Shown: piece after piece, positions 1 through 6,485 of the stretch
How positions within the stretch are numbered: position 1 is the stretch's first letter
How the letters are laid out: each line of letters starts with the position of its first letter
From: an uncultured Candidatus Melainabacteria bacterium
Lineage (GTDB): Bacteria > Cyanobacteriota > Vampirovibrionia > Gastranaerophilales > Gastranaerophilaceae
Reading direction: 5' to 3'
Assembly: GCA_934675685.1 (NCBI GenBank)
Contig: CAKURL010000019.1
Span: 1 to 27,473, forward strand
DNA: 27,473 nt
Notes under the pieces: generated by a model
What the model was told of the DNA's origin: nothing
The model's database searches: none
What the model saw: only the letters and a program-made list of their open reading frames with translations
Made by a program: the position numbers and the translations under genes

Positions 1-1868
1 TTAGCACAAATCGCGTTTGCTGCATCCCCAGTGCAGACAGTCCTATTGTAGCCTTTGTAATCACCGCTTGAAGAAGATAAAAAATTACCACCGCCTAGCC
101 AACAGCAACTTTGCAAATTGCAGATAGAACCATTTGTATTAACAGGAATCTCGACAGAAGCCGGAATAGCAGTGTCGTCGCTATCGCCCATATTGTATTT
201 TGTAACACACAAGCTTCCAATTTTCATAAAATACTGCCCTGTGCAATCAAATAATTTCTCGCACCCATTTCCAGAAATCTTATACCCAGAATTACATTTT
301 GAGCATGCTCCTGTTGTACTGTTTATGATCGCACAATTTGCGCCATTGCTAGAATTTGCACAAGAGCTTGCAGAACCTGTGGAATATGTGCCAGAAGCGC
401 AAGCATTTCTAACTCCGTTTTTACAATAATATCCTGCAGGGCAATTTGCACAAGTTGTGTTTCCTTGAGAAGCATTATATTTTCCATCAGGGCAAACTGC
501 CTTGCTGTTATTCACACAATAATATCCTGCAGGACAGATGGCACAAGAGCCATTGTTCAAGTAATATCCAGAGTTACAATTAGTACACAAGCCATTTGTT
601 TGGTTCAAGGTTACACAATTTGCGCTATGGCTGGAATTTGTGCAAGAGCTTGCAGAACCTGTGGAATATGTGCCAGAAGCGCAAGCGTATTTTGCGCCAT
701 TTTGGCAATAATAGCCGGAAGGGCAATTTAGGCAAGAGGTTTGCTTCACGGTTGTATTATATTTTCCGCCAGCGCAAACAGTTCTGTTTACCCCATCAGA
801 ACAATATGAACCGATTGGGCATTCGCTGCAGCCGTTTCCGTTTAAATAATAACCGGAGTTGCATTTATAGCATTTATTTTCTGTTTTGCTAATGTTTGCA
901 CAATTTGAGCTATAGCTAGAATTCGTGCAGCTACTTGCACCATAGGACGAATACTTTCCAAAAGCACATGCTGTTTTAAAGCCACTTTGGCAATAATACC
1001 CAGCAGGGCAAGTTTGGCAGCTTGAATTGCCTTCAGTATCCGTATATTGTCCGTTTGGGCAAGTGGTTTTGGTTAAGCCATTGCAATATGAACCTCTTGG
1101 GCATTTTTGGCAAGTATTATTTGAAAGATAATATCCGGAATTACAAGCCGTGCACCTATTTTCAGTTTTAGAATAGCTTACGCAATTTGAAACATTAGTG
1201 ACAGAAGAACAACTGCTAGCGCCTGCTGCTGCATAAGTTCTATCGCCACAAGCAGATTTTGTTTGGCCGTTGCAATAGTTCCCAGCTTCGCATTTTGTGC
1301 AACTTGTTTTTGCTGAATTTAAATAATATCCGGAATTACATTTTGTGCAAATTGAAGATGAAGAGCACGTTATACAATTTGAATTAATTCTAGAGCAATT
1401 CATAGGGTTTGATGAGCCATCACAATATTTTCCAGATGGGCAAGATTGACATTTTTTGTTTGAATCAAGATAATAATGTTCTTTGCATTTTGTACAGTCT
1501 TTTGAATTACATTTAATGCAATTTGCGCTTCTTAAAGTGCAAGATTCGCATTGGCATTTGCCCACGTTTAAATAGCCGGAACAATTTTCATATTCGCAAA
1601 CGATACAAGCGTTGTTAAAACAAGTGTGGCAAGTGCCGCCGTTTTTGCTGAATTTTTCGCAGTCGGATTTGATGATACTAGTCGAAGCACCGCCTGCTGT
1701 GATTGAATTTTGTTGAAGTTTTTTTGAAATCACAGGAGTGAAAGCCGCGGTGATAGTCGAGACGATGATTAAAGAAATCAGGACCTCAATCAAAGAGAAA
1801 GCTTTAAAAAACTTTTTTTTCGAGAAATCTTTTTTAAAAATTTTTAACATAAATTTAAAATTAGCCAT
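1..1868 (-). CDS. Prepilin-like cysteine-rich repeat surface protein (partial, runs off left edge)
   Basis: The reading frame is open from ATG 1868 down to base 1, so about 622 codons are present and the stop lies outside the window. After a short basic leader, residues 20-45 carry a type IV prepilin signal: KAFSLIEVL with cleavage expected between A23 and F24, mature Glu5 (E28), then a hydrophobic helix. Alanine replaces the usual glycine at -1. The rest is a Cys-rich ectodomain with recurring CNSGYYL, CPAGYYC and CASGTYS motifs. The last ~80 visible residues change to a CTGQY...VTKYNMGD...CCW...NRTVC segment, resembling a C-terminal domain I associate with large gut-bacterial surface proteins. 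A pilin-peptidase-processed, disulfide- or metal-rich surface adhesin is inferred. No good Shine-Dalgarno lies next to ATG 1868; an internal ATG at 1850 is an alternative start. Confidence 0.8.
   Translation of the reverse strand, partial: MANFKFMLKIFKKDFSKKKFFKAFSLIEVLISLIIVSTITAAFTPVISKKLQQNSITAGGASTSIIKSDCEKFSKNGGTCHTCFNNACIVCEYENCSGYLNVGKCQCESCTLRSANCIKCNSKDCTKCKEHYYLDSNKKCQSCPSGKYCDGSSNPMNCSRINSNCITCSSSSICTKCNSGYYLNSAKTSCTKCEAGNYCNGQTKSACGDRTYAAAGASSCSSVTNVSNCVSYSKTENRCTACNSGYYLSNNTCQKCPRGSYCNGLTKTTCPNGQYTDTEGNSSCQTCPAGYYCQSGFKTACAFGKYSSYGASSCTNSSYSSNCANISKTENKCYKCNSGYYLNGNGCSECPIGSYCSDGVNRTVCAGGKYNTTVKQTSCLNCPSGYYCQNGAKYACASGTYSTGSASSCTNSSHSANCVTLNQTNGLCTNCNSGYYLNNGSCAICPAGYYCVNNSKAVCPDGKYNASQGNTTCANCPAGYYCKNGVRNACASGTYSTGSASSCANSSNGANCAIINSTTGACSKCNSGYKISGNGCEKLFDCTGQYFMKIGSLCVTKYNMGDSDDTAIPASVEIPVNTNGSICNLQSCCWLGGGNFLSSSSGDYKGYNRTVCTGDAANAICA
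297..1145 (-). repeat. Three tandem Cys-rich repeats of 282/285/282 bp inside the prepilin-like gene
   Basis: Successive units begin at the cysteine codon of a CNSGY motif, at 1145, 863, 578 and (next partial unit) 296, giving periods of 94, 95 and 94 codons. Each unit reads CNSGYYL, a CP.G.YC block, a G.Y block, a second CP.GYYC block and an SSC.NSS tail. The two right-hand units in protein order are almost identical at DNA level: the stretch around 350-405 matches that around 632-687 with very few changes. This implies recent duplication or gene conversion. Shorter, more diverged versions lie upstream in the protein (roughly 1145-1600). Confidence 0.85.
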
Positions 1869-1908
1869 GAGATATAGAATTTTTCCCTATTTTCTACAAA
1901 CATGGTTG

Positions 1909-1938
1909 ATATTACAACATGATATGATGATTTGTCAA
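1909..1938 (-). promoter_or_regulatory. Candidate sigma70-type promoter of the prepilin-like gene
   Basis: On the minus strand TTGACA (1938-1933) is followed after 18 bp by TAATAT (1914-1909), which would put the start near 1902 and leave a ~34-nt leader. The -35 box overlaps an 11-bp palindrome, ATTTGTCAAAT at 1930-1940, a possible operator for the divergent HTH regulator. The boxes are read directly; function is inferred. Confidence 0.45.
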
Positions 1939-2008
1939 ATATTTTCTACACCAAATGTCCTTAAAAAATTATCAAAAAAACTTTATTCTTTTTAAAAAGG
2001 GGAGAGAA

Positions 2009-2329
2009 ATGGAAACATTAAAAAAATGTTTTGGCTCAAGAATAAAAGAAATTAGAGAATCGAGAAACATTAGCCAAGAAGCGCTCGCAGAGCTTGTGAA
2101 CATGGAATCGAGGCACATCAGCAGAATCGAAACAGGAAAAAGTTTCACGACATTAGAAAATATTGCAAAAATCGCAAGCGCGCTTAAAACGGACATTAGC
2201 GAGCTATTTTTGTTTGAACACAAAAAGGACAAAGAATTTTTAGTGAGAGAAATTAATGACTATCTAGATAGCGCCACATCAGGGCAAATCGAGCTTATTT
2301 ATAAGTTGATTAAGAATATTATTATATAA
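2009..2329 (+). CDS. Small Cro/C1-type HTH transcriptional regulator
   Basis: This 106-aa DNA-binding protein has an HTH_3 (Xre/Cro) domain over residues ~9-67: RIKEIRESRNISQEALAE forms the first helices and HISRIETGKS the recognition region, followed by TLENIAKIASAL. The C-terminal tail (to IKNIII) is short and probably helical, perhaps for dimerisation; there is no separate ligand domain. I chose ATG 2009 because an AGGGGAG Shine-Dalgarno lies about 7 nt upstream; the frame stays open to 1955 but that stretch has no ribosome site. It is divergent from the prepilin-like gene across a 140-bp spacer containing a short palindrome, so it may control that gene or itself. That role is inferred from position only. 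Confidence 0.85.
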   Translation: METLKKCFGSRIKEIRESRNISQEALAELVNMESRHISRIETGKSFTTLENIAKIASALKTDISELFLFEHKKDKEFLVREINDYLDSATSGQIELIYKLIKNIII

Positions 2330-2379
2330 TAATTAGCGAGTGGAACTGTAAGTTCGACCTTAGAATGTAAATAATAATT

Positions 2380-2453
2380 TCGGGACGACAAGATTCGAAC
2401 TTGCGACCCCCGCGTCCCGAACACGGTGCGCTACCAAACTGCGCCACGTCCCG
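2380..2453 (-). tRNA. tRNA-Pro (anticodon CGG)
   Basis: A 74-nt cloverleaf can be drawn. The acceptor stem CGGGACG pairs with CGTCCCG, the D arm is GCGC/GCGC, and the anticodon arm is CCGTG-TTCGGGA-CGCGG with anticodon CGG. The T arm contains TTCGAAT and the discriminator is A. No CCA is encoded, so tRNA nucleotidyltransferase must add it. It is preceded by a structured element at 2492-2580. No clear terminator follows it before the end of the HTH gene. Confidence 0.93.
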
Positions 2454-2491
2454 AAAATATAACCACTTATTAAATTTTTATTACATTGCGC

Positions 2492-2580
2492 GTCTCGGTC
2501 CTTGCGCACCCCCATTATACTATAACTTTTTATTTTCACGAAAGATTTTTGACGAAATGGGGTCCCTGCTACCCACCCGA
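2492..2580 (-). ncRNA. 89-nt structured element 5' of tRNA-Pro(CGG) (element E2)
   Basis: On the minus strand this segment runs from TCGGG (2580) to GAC (2492). An outer stem TCGG/CCGA encloses the conserved strings GGTAGCAGGGACCCCATT and AATGGGGGTGCGCAA. CCCCATT pairs with AATGGGG around a ~36-nt centre. A second copy of exactly the same length (2797-2885) precedes the other tRNA-Pro; the two flanks are nearly identical while the centres differ. It ends 38 nt upstream of the tRNA. It has no ORF and matches no RNA family I recognise. A leader structure, processing signal or small RNA are all possible. Confidence 0.45.
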
Positions 2581-2638
2581 AAATATTTAATTGTTACCAC
2601 GCGCACCTACGGCGCTTCCCACATAAAATATAAATAAC

Positions 2639-2662
2639 AAAAAATGCTCCTTTAAAAGAGCA
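2639..2662 (-). terminator. Intrinsic terminator downstream of tRNA-Pro(UGG)
   Basis: On the minus strand a TGCTCTT/AGGAGCA stem (7 bp with one T-G pair, loop TTAA) is followed directly by six T residues. It lies 22 nt after tRNA-Pro(UGG), so the second tRNA-Pro with its element is probably a separate unit or fed by read-through. Confidence 0.7.
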
Positions 2663-2683
2663 AATTGTTGTTTATATAAATGG

Positions 2684-2757
2684 TCGGGATGACAGGATTC
2701 GAACCTGCGGCCCCCTCGTCCCAAGCGAGGTGCGCTACCAAGCTGCGCTACATCCCG
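2684..2757 (-). tRNA. tRNA-Pro (anticodon TGG)
   Basis: A 74-nt cloverleaf. The acceptor CGGGATG pairs with CATCCCG, the D arm is GCGC/GCGC, the anticodon arm is CCTCG-CTTGGGA-CGAGG (anticodon TGG), the T loop contains TTCGAAT and the discriminator is A. No CCA is encoded. Together with the CGG isoacceptor it looks like a duplicated tRNA-Pro unit whose anticodons diverged. It is preceded by element E1 and followed by a terminator. Confidence 0.95.
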
Positions 2758-2796
2758 AAAATATATTCAATTGTAGTTGGTTGACTTGAACCTTTT

Positions 2797-2885
2797 GTCT
2801 CGGGCTTTGCGCACCCCCATTATCCTTTTTCTTTATTTATTCTTCGAAAACTCTTTGAATAAATGGGGTCCCTGCTACATCCCGA
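2797..2885 (-). ncRNA. 89-nt structured element 5' of tRNA-Pro(UGG) (element E1)
   Basis: This is the second copy of the element. The outer stem is TCGGG (2885-2881) with CCCGA (2804-2800), an inner stem is CCCCATT/AATGGGG, and a nested TTTATTC/GAATAAA stem lies in the variable centre. It ends with GCGCAAAGCCCGAGAC. Its first 11 bases after the T, CGGGATGTAGC, are identical to the 5' end of the adjacent tRNA-Pro(UGG). The tRNA begins 39 nt downstream. From the predicted promoter it would lie inside the tRNA primary transcript. No known RNA family is recognised. Confidence 0.45.
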
Positions 2886-2949
2886 TAAACTATTTAATTT
2901 AGAACCCTAGCAAACTTACAAAAAACTTTCGTTTTCCTCAGGCTCTTAA

Positions 2950-2978
2950 ATATTATCAGCAACAAAAAATTTAGTCAA
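2950..2978 (-). promoter_or_regulatory. Promoter of the tRNA-Pro unit
   Basis: On the minus strand TTGACT (2978-2973) and TAATAT (2955-2950) are separated by 17 bp, giving a start near 2943 and a transcript that carries element E1 and tRNA-Pro(UGG). Its -35 box is back-to-back with that of the divergent glycosyltransferase promoter, with three bases between them. Confidence 0.55.
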
Positions 2979-2981
2979 CTA

Positions 2982-3010
2982 TTGACTTAAAAAAAATTAA
3001 AATAGATAAT
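2982..3010 (+). promoter_or_regulatory. Promoter of the GT9 gene, predicting a leaderless mRNA
   Basis: TTGACT (2982-2987) and GATAAT (3005-3010) are separated by exactly 17 bp. Seven bases after the end of the -10 box is 3017, the A of the start codon, so the mRNA would begin at its ATG. The absence of a Shine-Dalgarno there fits this. Confidence 0.6.
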
Positions 3011-3016
3011 TTTAAT

Positions 3017-4039
3017 ATGAAAAAGAATTATAATTTTAAAAACATTTTGATGATTAATTATGGCGGAATTGGGGACGAAATCTTGTTTTTGCCCACAATC
3101 CACTCCATAAAACAACAATATCCAAAAGCAAAAATAACTTTGGCACTCGAGCCAAGGTCTAAAGTAATCAAAAATTTAACAGAAGAAATTGATGAAATTA
3201 TTCCTGTGGATATCAAAGCAAAGGGCATATTTAAATATTTGAATATGCTAAAATTTATTTTTTCTTGCTGGCTTAAAGGGTTTGATTGCGTCGTTTCGAG
3301 CGGAAAAAGCCCGCTTGTGGCTATAATTTTATTTTTAACAGGAATAAAATTCAAAGTCGGATATAATTCCAAATTTGGCTTTTTGTTGAGCGAAAAAGTA
3401 GATTTAAAAGAAAACCAATACGCAGGGGGCATGTACCACGACCTTGTTAAGCCAATAGTGGAAACAAAATATGAAAACCCTAAAATCGAGGTCAAAGATG
3501 AGGAATTTTCTCTTCCAAAAGAACTTGAAAAAAATTCTTATATAGCGCTCCACCCCGGGGTTTCTAAGATGTCTATTTCAAAAAATATTTTAAAATGCCC
3601 AAAAATCTCTTTTTGGAAAGATTTGATTTTGGGATTATTGGAAAAAGGGCAAAAAGTCTTGCTTTTGGGGACAAATGACGACAAAGATTTAATTGAAGAA
3701 ATTTTAAAAATCGAAAAAATTAAAAATAATCCAAATTTCATAAATTATTTTAATAAAACAAAAAATATTAAAGAGATGGCATATTTGATGAAATTCTCAA
3801 AAGCGGTCGTGTGCGTGGATAGCGCGCCATTGCATGTTGCGGTTTCTGTGGGTGCAAATGTTTTTGCCATTTTTGGGCCGACAAACGAAGAAAAATTGGT
3901 CCCAAAAGAAGAAAACATCGAAATAATCAAAGCGGATTGTTCTTGCAGACCATGCCTTTGGCACAAAAGAAGCGAAAATTGCGAAAAATCAGACTGCTTA
4001 AATATTAATCCATGCTTAATAATCGACAAAATTAATTGA
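3017..4039 (+). CDS. Glycosyltransferase family 9 (heptosyltransferase-like)
   Basis: A 340-aa GT-B fold enzyme of the GT9/ADP-heptose:LPS heptosyltransferase family, expected to add a sugar to lipopolysaccharide or a related surface glycan at the cytoplasmic face of the inner membrane. Residues 9-30 (ILMINYGGIGDEILFLPTIH) are the N-terminal nucleotide-fold motif with GGIGD. The C-terminal half has ALHPG, VLLLGTNDD, VCVDSAPLHVA and AIFGPT, the usual donor-binding order. A Cys-rich tail (CSCRPCLWH...C...C...C) matches that seen in many GT9 enzymes. Length is normal for the family. Donor and acceptor sugars cannot be told. It appears to be a single-gene unit with its own promoter, ending in TGA. 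Confidence 0.88.
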   Translation: MKKNYNFKNILMINYGGIGDEILFLPTIHSIKQQYPKAKITLALEPRSKVIKNLTEEIDEIIPVDIKAKGIFKYLNMLKFIFSCWLKGFDCVVSSGKSPLVAIILFLTGIKFKVGYNSKFGFLLSEKVDLKENQYAGGMYHDLVKPIVETKYENPKIEVKDEEFSLPKELEKNSYIALHPGVSKMSISKNILKCPKISFWKDLILGLLEKGQKVLLLGTNDDKDLIEEILKIEKIKNNPNFINYFNKTKNIKEMAYLMKFSKAVVCVDSAPLHVAVSVGANVFAIFGPTNEEKLVPKEENIEIIKADCSCRPCLWHKRSENCEKSDCLNINPCLIIDKIN

Positions 4040-4055
4040 TTTAAATAAATTCTTA

Positions 4056-4083
4056 TTGTATTATTATCTTAAAATAGTATAAA
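4056..4083 (+). promoter_or_regulatory. Candidate promoter of the SLH-domain gene
   Basis: TTGTAT (4056-4061) and TATAAA (4078-4083) with a 16-bp spacer lie just upstream of the ATG at 4114. The region is so AT-rich that chance matches are common. Confidence 0.3.
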
Positions 4084-4113
4084 TATACGACTTAACAAGG
4101 TTTGAGGTATTTA

Positions 4114-5403
4114 ATGAAAAAGATTTTTAATTTATTTGTTGTCACTTTGGCAGTTTTGCTGTTTAATTTTGCAAACGCCCTTGAAATCGTCGATGTCACC
4201 TCTGATTATTGGGCAAGCCAAGAAATCGTACATGCCCTTCAAAATGGCTATTTAGGCGTTGTCGATGGAAACAAATTCAACCCAGAAGGAACAATCACAA
4301 GAAACGAGTTTGTTACTTCTCTTTTAAAAGTTATTGGCCGCCAAGACGAAGGCTTGACTCAAAAAACAACTTATAAAGACATTAAAAAAGATACAAAAAA
4401 CGCAAGAAACGTAGTTTTATCAGAACAAATCCAAATGTCATTCGGCTATCCTGATAAGACTTTTAAACCATATAGCAACATCGACCACAACGAAACAATG
4501 AGCATGATTGCAAATATCACAAATGGCGACTACGTTGCTTCTGATATTTCTTCATTTGCAGACTACGAAGCTATCCCAATTTGGGCAAGACGCGCTTATA
4601 TCAAAAACGTTGCAAATGACATTTACGTAAATCACCCGGACGAAAGCAAATTCACCCCAGCAAGAGACTTAACAAGAGCAGAAGCTGCTGTTTTATTTGA
4701 CAAAGTTTCAAAAAACTTAGCAAAAGTAAAATCAGACTATAAAGACCTTGCAGGATACGTTAAAAACCACGATTTCGCGGACAACACAGATAACGACGAC
4801 GATTTTTATAAATCTAAATTCTTGTCTACTCAAACTTTGGACGTGGCAGACTTTGCGACAAACAACAAAGTTCAAGTTTACGATAACAAAAAAATCATCG
4901 AAGCAGGAAATATCCTAATCGGAACAAACTTAGGGCTTGTAAAAACAAGAAAAGACCTAGTTGGATATGAATATGTATTTTCTGCTCCAGAAGACCTTTA
5001 CACAAAAGAAGGAACATTTGTTTTCCCAAAAGGAACAGAATTCTATGCAAGAGTCGATAAAATCGGCTACAGCGCTTGGAGATCTAAACCGGAAAGATCA
5101 AGAATTGTTTTCCATAAATATTCTCTTCCAACAGGCGAAACTTATGACATGGCAGGCGTTCCTTTCACAAAGAAAGACAAAGTTGTTTATGTAAACTCTT
5201 TGAAAAAATCCAAAAAAATGGCTTTTTATGACGGCAAAAACCAAAAATTAATCAACTATGCCCACCAAAAAGCGCCATTAATGGAATATGAAATCAAAGA
5301 CCACAAAACAATCTATATCTTAATCACAGGCGACACAATCATTCCTTTAAATTCCAGCTATTTGAATTTAAGAACAGAAAAAAGCTTGCTTGAAAGACTA
5401 TAA
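4114..5403 (+). CDS. Exported protein with three SLH-like motifs and a beta-rich C-terminal domain
   Basis: I chose ATG 4114 (429 aa) because GAGG lies 6 nt upstream; a TTG at 4102 is in frame but has no such site. Residues 1-22 form a signal peptide (MKKIFNLF...FANA, cleavage before LEIVDV). Three S-layer-homology-like units follow: ~27-75 (DYWASQEIVHAL...FNPEGTITRNEF), ~87-136 (GYPDKTFKPYSNIDHNE) and ~148-200 (PIWARRAYIKNV...FTPARDLTRAEA). In diderms such units anchor envelope proteins to peptidoglycan-linked polymers. The C-terminal ~170 residues look beta-rich, with FPKGTEF and a long charged strand region, and are not an obvious OprB-type porin barrel. An envelope-tethering role is inferred. 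A terminator follows at once. Confidence 0.78.
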   Translation: MKKIFNLFVVTLAVLLFNFANALEIVDVTSDYWASQEIVHALQNGYLGVVDGNKFNPEGTITRNEFVTSLLKVIGRQDEGLTQKTTYKDIKKDTKNARNVVLSEQIQMSFGYPDKTFKPYSNIDHNETMSMIANITNGDYVASDISSFADYEAIPIWARRAYIKNVANDIYVNHPDESKFTPARDLTRAEAAVLFDKVSKNLAKVKSDYKDLAGYVKNHDFADNTDNDDDFYKSKFLSTQTLDVADFATNNKVQVYDNKKIIEAGNILIGTNLGLVKTRKDLVGYEYVFSAPEDLYTKEGTFVFPKGTEFYARVDKIGYSAWRSKPERSRIVFHKYSLPTGETYDMAGVPFTKKDKVVYVNSLKKSKKMAFYDGKNQKLINYAHQKAPLMEYEIKDHKTIYILITGDTIIPLNSSYLNLRTEKSLLERL

Positions 5404-5426
5404 ATTATAAAATTATTTATAAAGTT

Positions 5427-5453
5427 AAAAGCTCCCATTTTGGGAGCTTTTTT
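5427..5453 (+). terminator. Intrinsic terminator, probably bidirectional
   Basis: AAAAGCTCCCA pairs with TGGGAGCTTTT around a tiny loop, followed by a T run on the plus strand. It lies 23 bp after the SLH gene stop and could also end the convergent minus-strand gene, where the T run is shorter (four). Confidence 0.85.
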
Positions 5454-5502
5454 GTTGTATGGTATGGTTTAAGTTTTAGTTTGTTAGTTTGAAAATTTTG
5501 TT

Positions 5503-6120
5503 TTATGCTTTGTTTACTTTGTCTCTTATAACGTTTTGCAAAATGCCAACACCAGCGCCGACAACCGCACCGATTGCTGTACCAAGAAGAGGTCCGCAAG
5601 TAAAAGTTCCGACAGCGGCGCCGACTGCTGCGCCACTTGCAGCACCACTAATTGTTTGGCCAGCAACTTCTTTTGCAACATCTTTTGCTTTTGTTTCTCT
5701 GCCGTTTAATGCAGCCTTGATTTCTTCTTGAGAATAAGCGTCATTAAACAAGCCGATTATTGGAATACCGTTTGCAAGACCTGTGGCAAATGAGCCTGCT
5801 GCATCTGATTCATAATTTGAATAATTTACGCCACATTTATATAAAACCGTTGCAACTTGTCCGTCGTCAAGGCCTCCGTTATAATCTCCAACATAGCCTT
5901 TTAATTCTTCGATTGCTCTTAGAGCGTCTTCATAATCGCCATCTCTAACGTCGCTTTTAATTTCTGCGATTGTTGAAGCGTAATTTTGTTTTAAATAACG
6001 AGCTGCATAATTTACTTCGTTTACTGATGACCCAGTTGAGCCGGTTGAACCTGAACCATAAGAACCAGAATAGCTGCTCCAGTTGTAATTGTTCCCACCA
6101 AAAATAGAACCTGTAACCAT
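5503..6120 (-). CDS. Unknown protein with Ser/Gly-rich N-terminus and C-terminal glycine zippers
   Basis: A 205-aa protein I do not recognise. GGAGG lies 6 nt before ATG 6120, so the start is secure. Residues 1-32 are Gly/Ser/Tyr-rich and look disordered, with no signal peptide. Residues ~35-120 are mainly helical and acidic (YLKQNYASTIAEIKSDV, ALRAIEELKGYVGDY). Residues ~150-195 contain two adjacent small-residue hydrophobic helices with GxxxG spacing (ISGAASGAAVGAAVG, then LLGTAIGAVVGAGVGIL), the glycine-zipper pattern of membrane-inserting or oligomerising segments. It could be a membrane-associated or pore-forming protein, but nothing shows a target. It is monocistronic; AACTAACCT is directly repeated in its leader (from 6121 and again near 6149). 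Confidence 0.7.
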   Translation of the reverse strand: MVTGSIFGGNNYNWSSYSGSYGSGSTGSTGSSVNEVNYAARYLKQNYASTIAEIKSDVRDGDYEDALRAIEELKGYVGDYNGGLDDGQVATVLYKCGVNYSNYESDAAGSFATGLANGIPIIGLFNDAYSQEEIKAALNGRETKAKDVAKEVAGQTISGAASGAAVGAAVGTFTCGPLLGTAIGAVVGAGVGILQNVIRDKVNKA

Positions 6121-6249
6121 AACTAACCTCCACTATAAAACTTTTTAAACTAACCTTACTCTTTTATAAAGTTTTTTTAGCTAAAATTATTGCTTTTTTA
6201 TTAAAATTTTGTTTACATTTCTTAATGTTTTGTAAAAAGTTGTTAAAAT

Positions 6250-6278
6250 TTGGAATGTTTGAAAATATGTGGTAAGAT
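6250..6278 (+). promoter_or_regulatory. Candidate promoter of the tRNA-Gly/tRNA(CAU) unit
   Basis: TTGGAA (6250-6255) and TAAGAT (6273-6278) with a 17-bp spacer place the start around 6285, about 11 nt before the mature tRNA-Gly end. No competing better match was seen. Confidence 0.4.
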
Positions 6279-6295
6279 AATTAAGAAGAATTTAC

Positions 6296-6367
6296 GCGGG
6301 CGTAGTTCAGTGGTAGAATGCTTCCTTCCCAAGGAAGAGATCGCGAGTTCGAGCCTCGTCGCCCGCT
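6296..6367 (+). tRNA. tRNA-Gly (anticodon CCC)
   Basis: A 72-nt cloverleaf. The acceptor GCGGGCG pairs with CGCCCGC, the anticodon arm is CTTCC-TTCCCAA-GGAAG (anticodon CCC), the T loop contains TTCGAGC and the discriminator is T, as usual for tRNA-Gly. No CCA is encoded. It is first in a likely two-tRNA transcript. Confidence 0.95.
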
Positions 6368-6485
6368 AATAAATTGGACTTGAAAAAATTTTTTGTCTAA
6401 GGTAGAATTCTTGTAAAGAGCTTGGCGCTCTGCGGACGCCCTGATTTTCTTGGCGAATATAAGAGCCATAGAAAATGGAAGTACC

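Noticed and set aside
118..892. Plus-strand ORFs of 88-103 codons at 118-429, 465-731 and 596-892
   Set aside because: They are antisense to the uninterrupted minus-strand Cys-rich repeat gene; their compositions are mirror images of its repeats.
297..1145. Repeats as a CRISPR array
   Set aside because: Units are ~282 bp, in frame and coding, with no short direct repeats or unique spacers.
2401..2637. A 78-codon plus-strand ORF
   Set aside because: It runs through the tRNA-Pro(CGG) gene and element E2 and has no ribosome site.
2797..2885. Element E1 as 4.5S/SRP RNA, because GGGATGTAGC followed by CAGGG is reminiscent of its 3' end
   Set aside because: The universally conserved SRP domain IV core (GGAAGGAAGCAG region) is absent, and two copies beside tRNA-Pro genes do not fit a single-copy SRP RNA.
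6281..6469. A 62-codon minus-strand ORF
   Set aside because: It lies antisense across tRNA-Gly and has no coding character.
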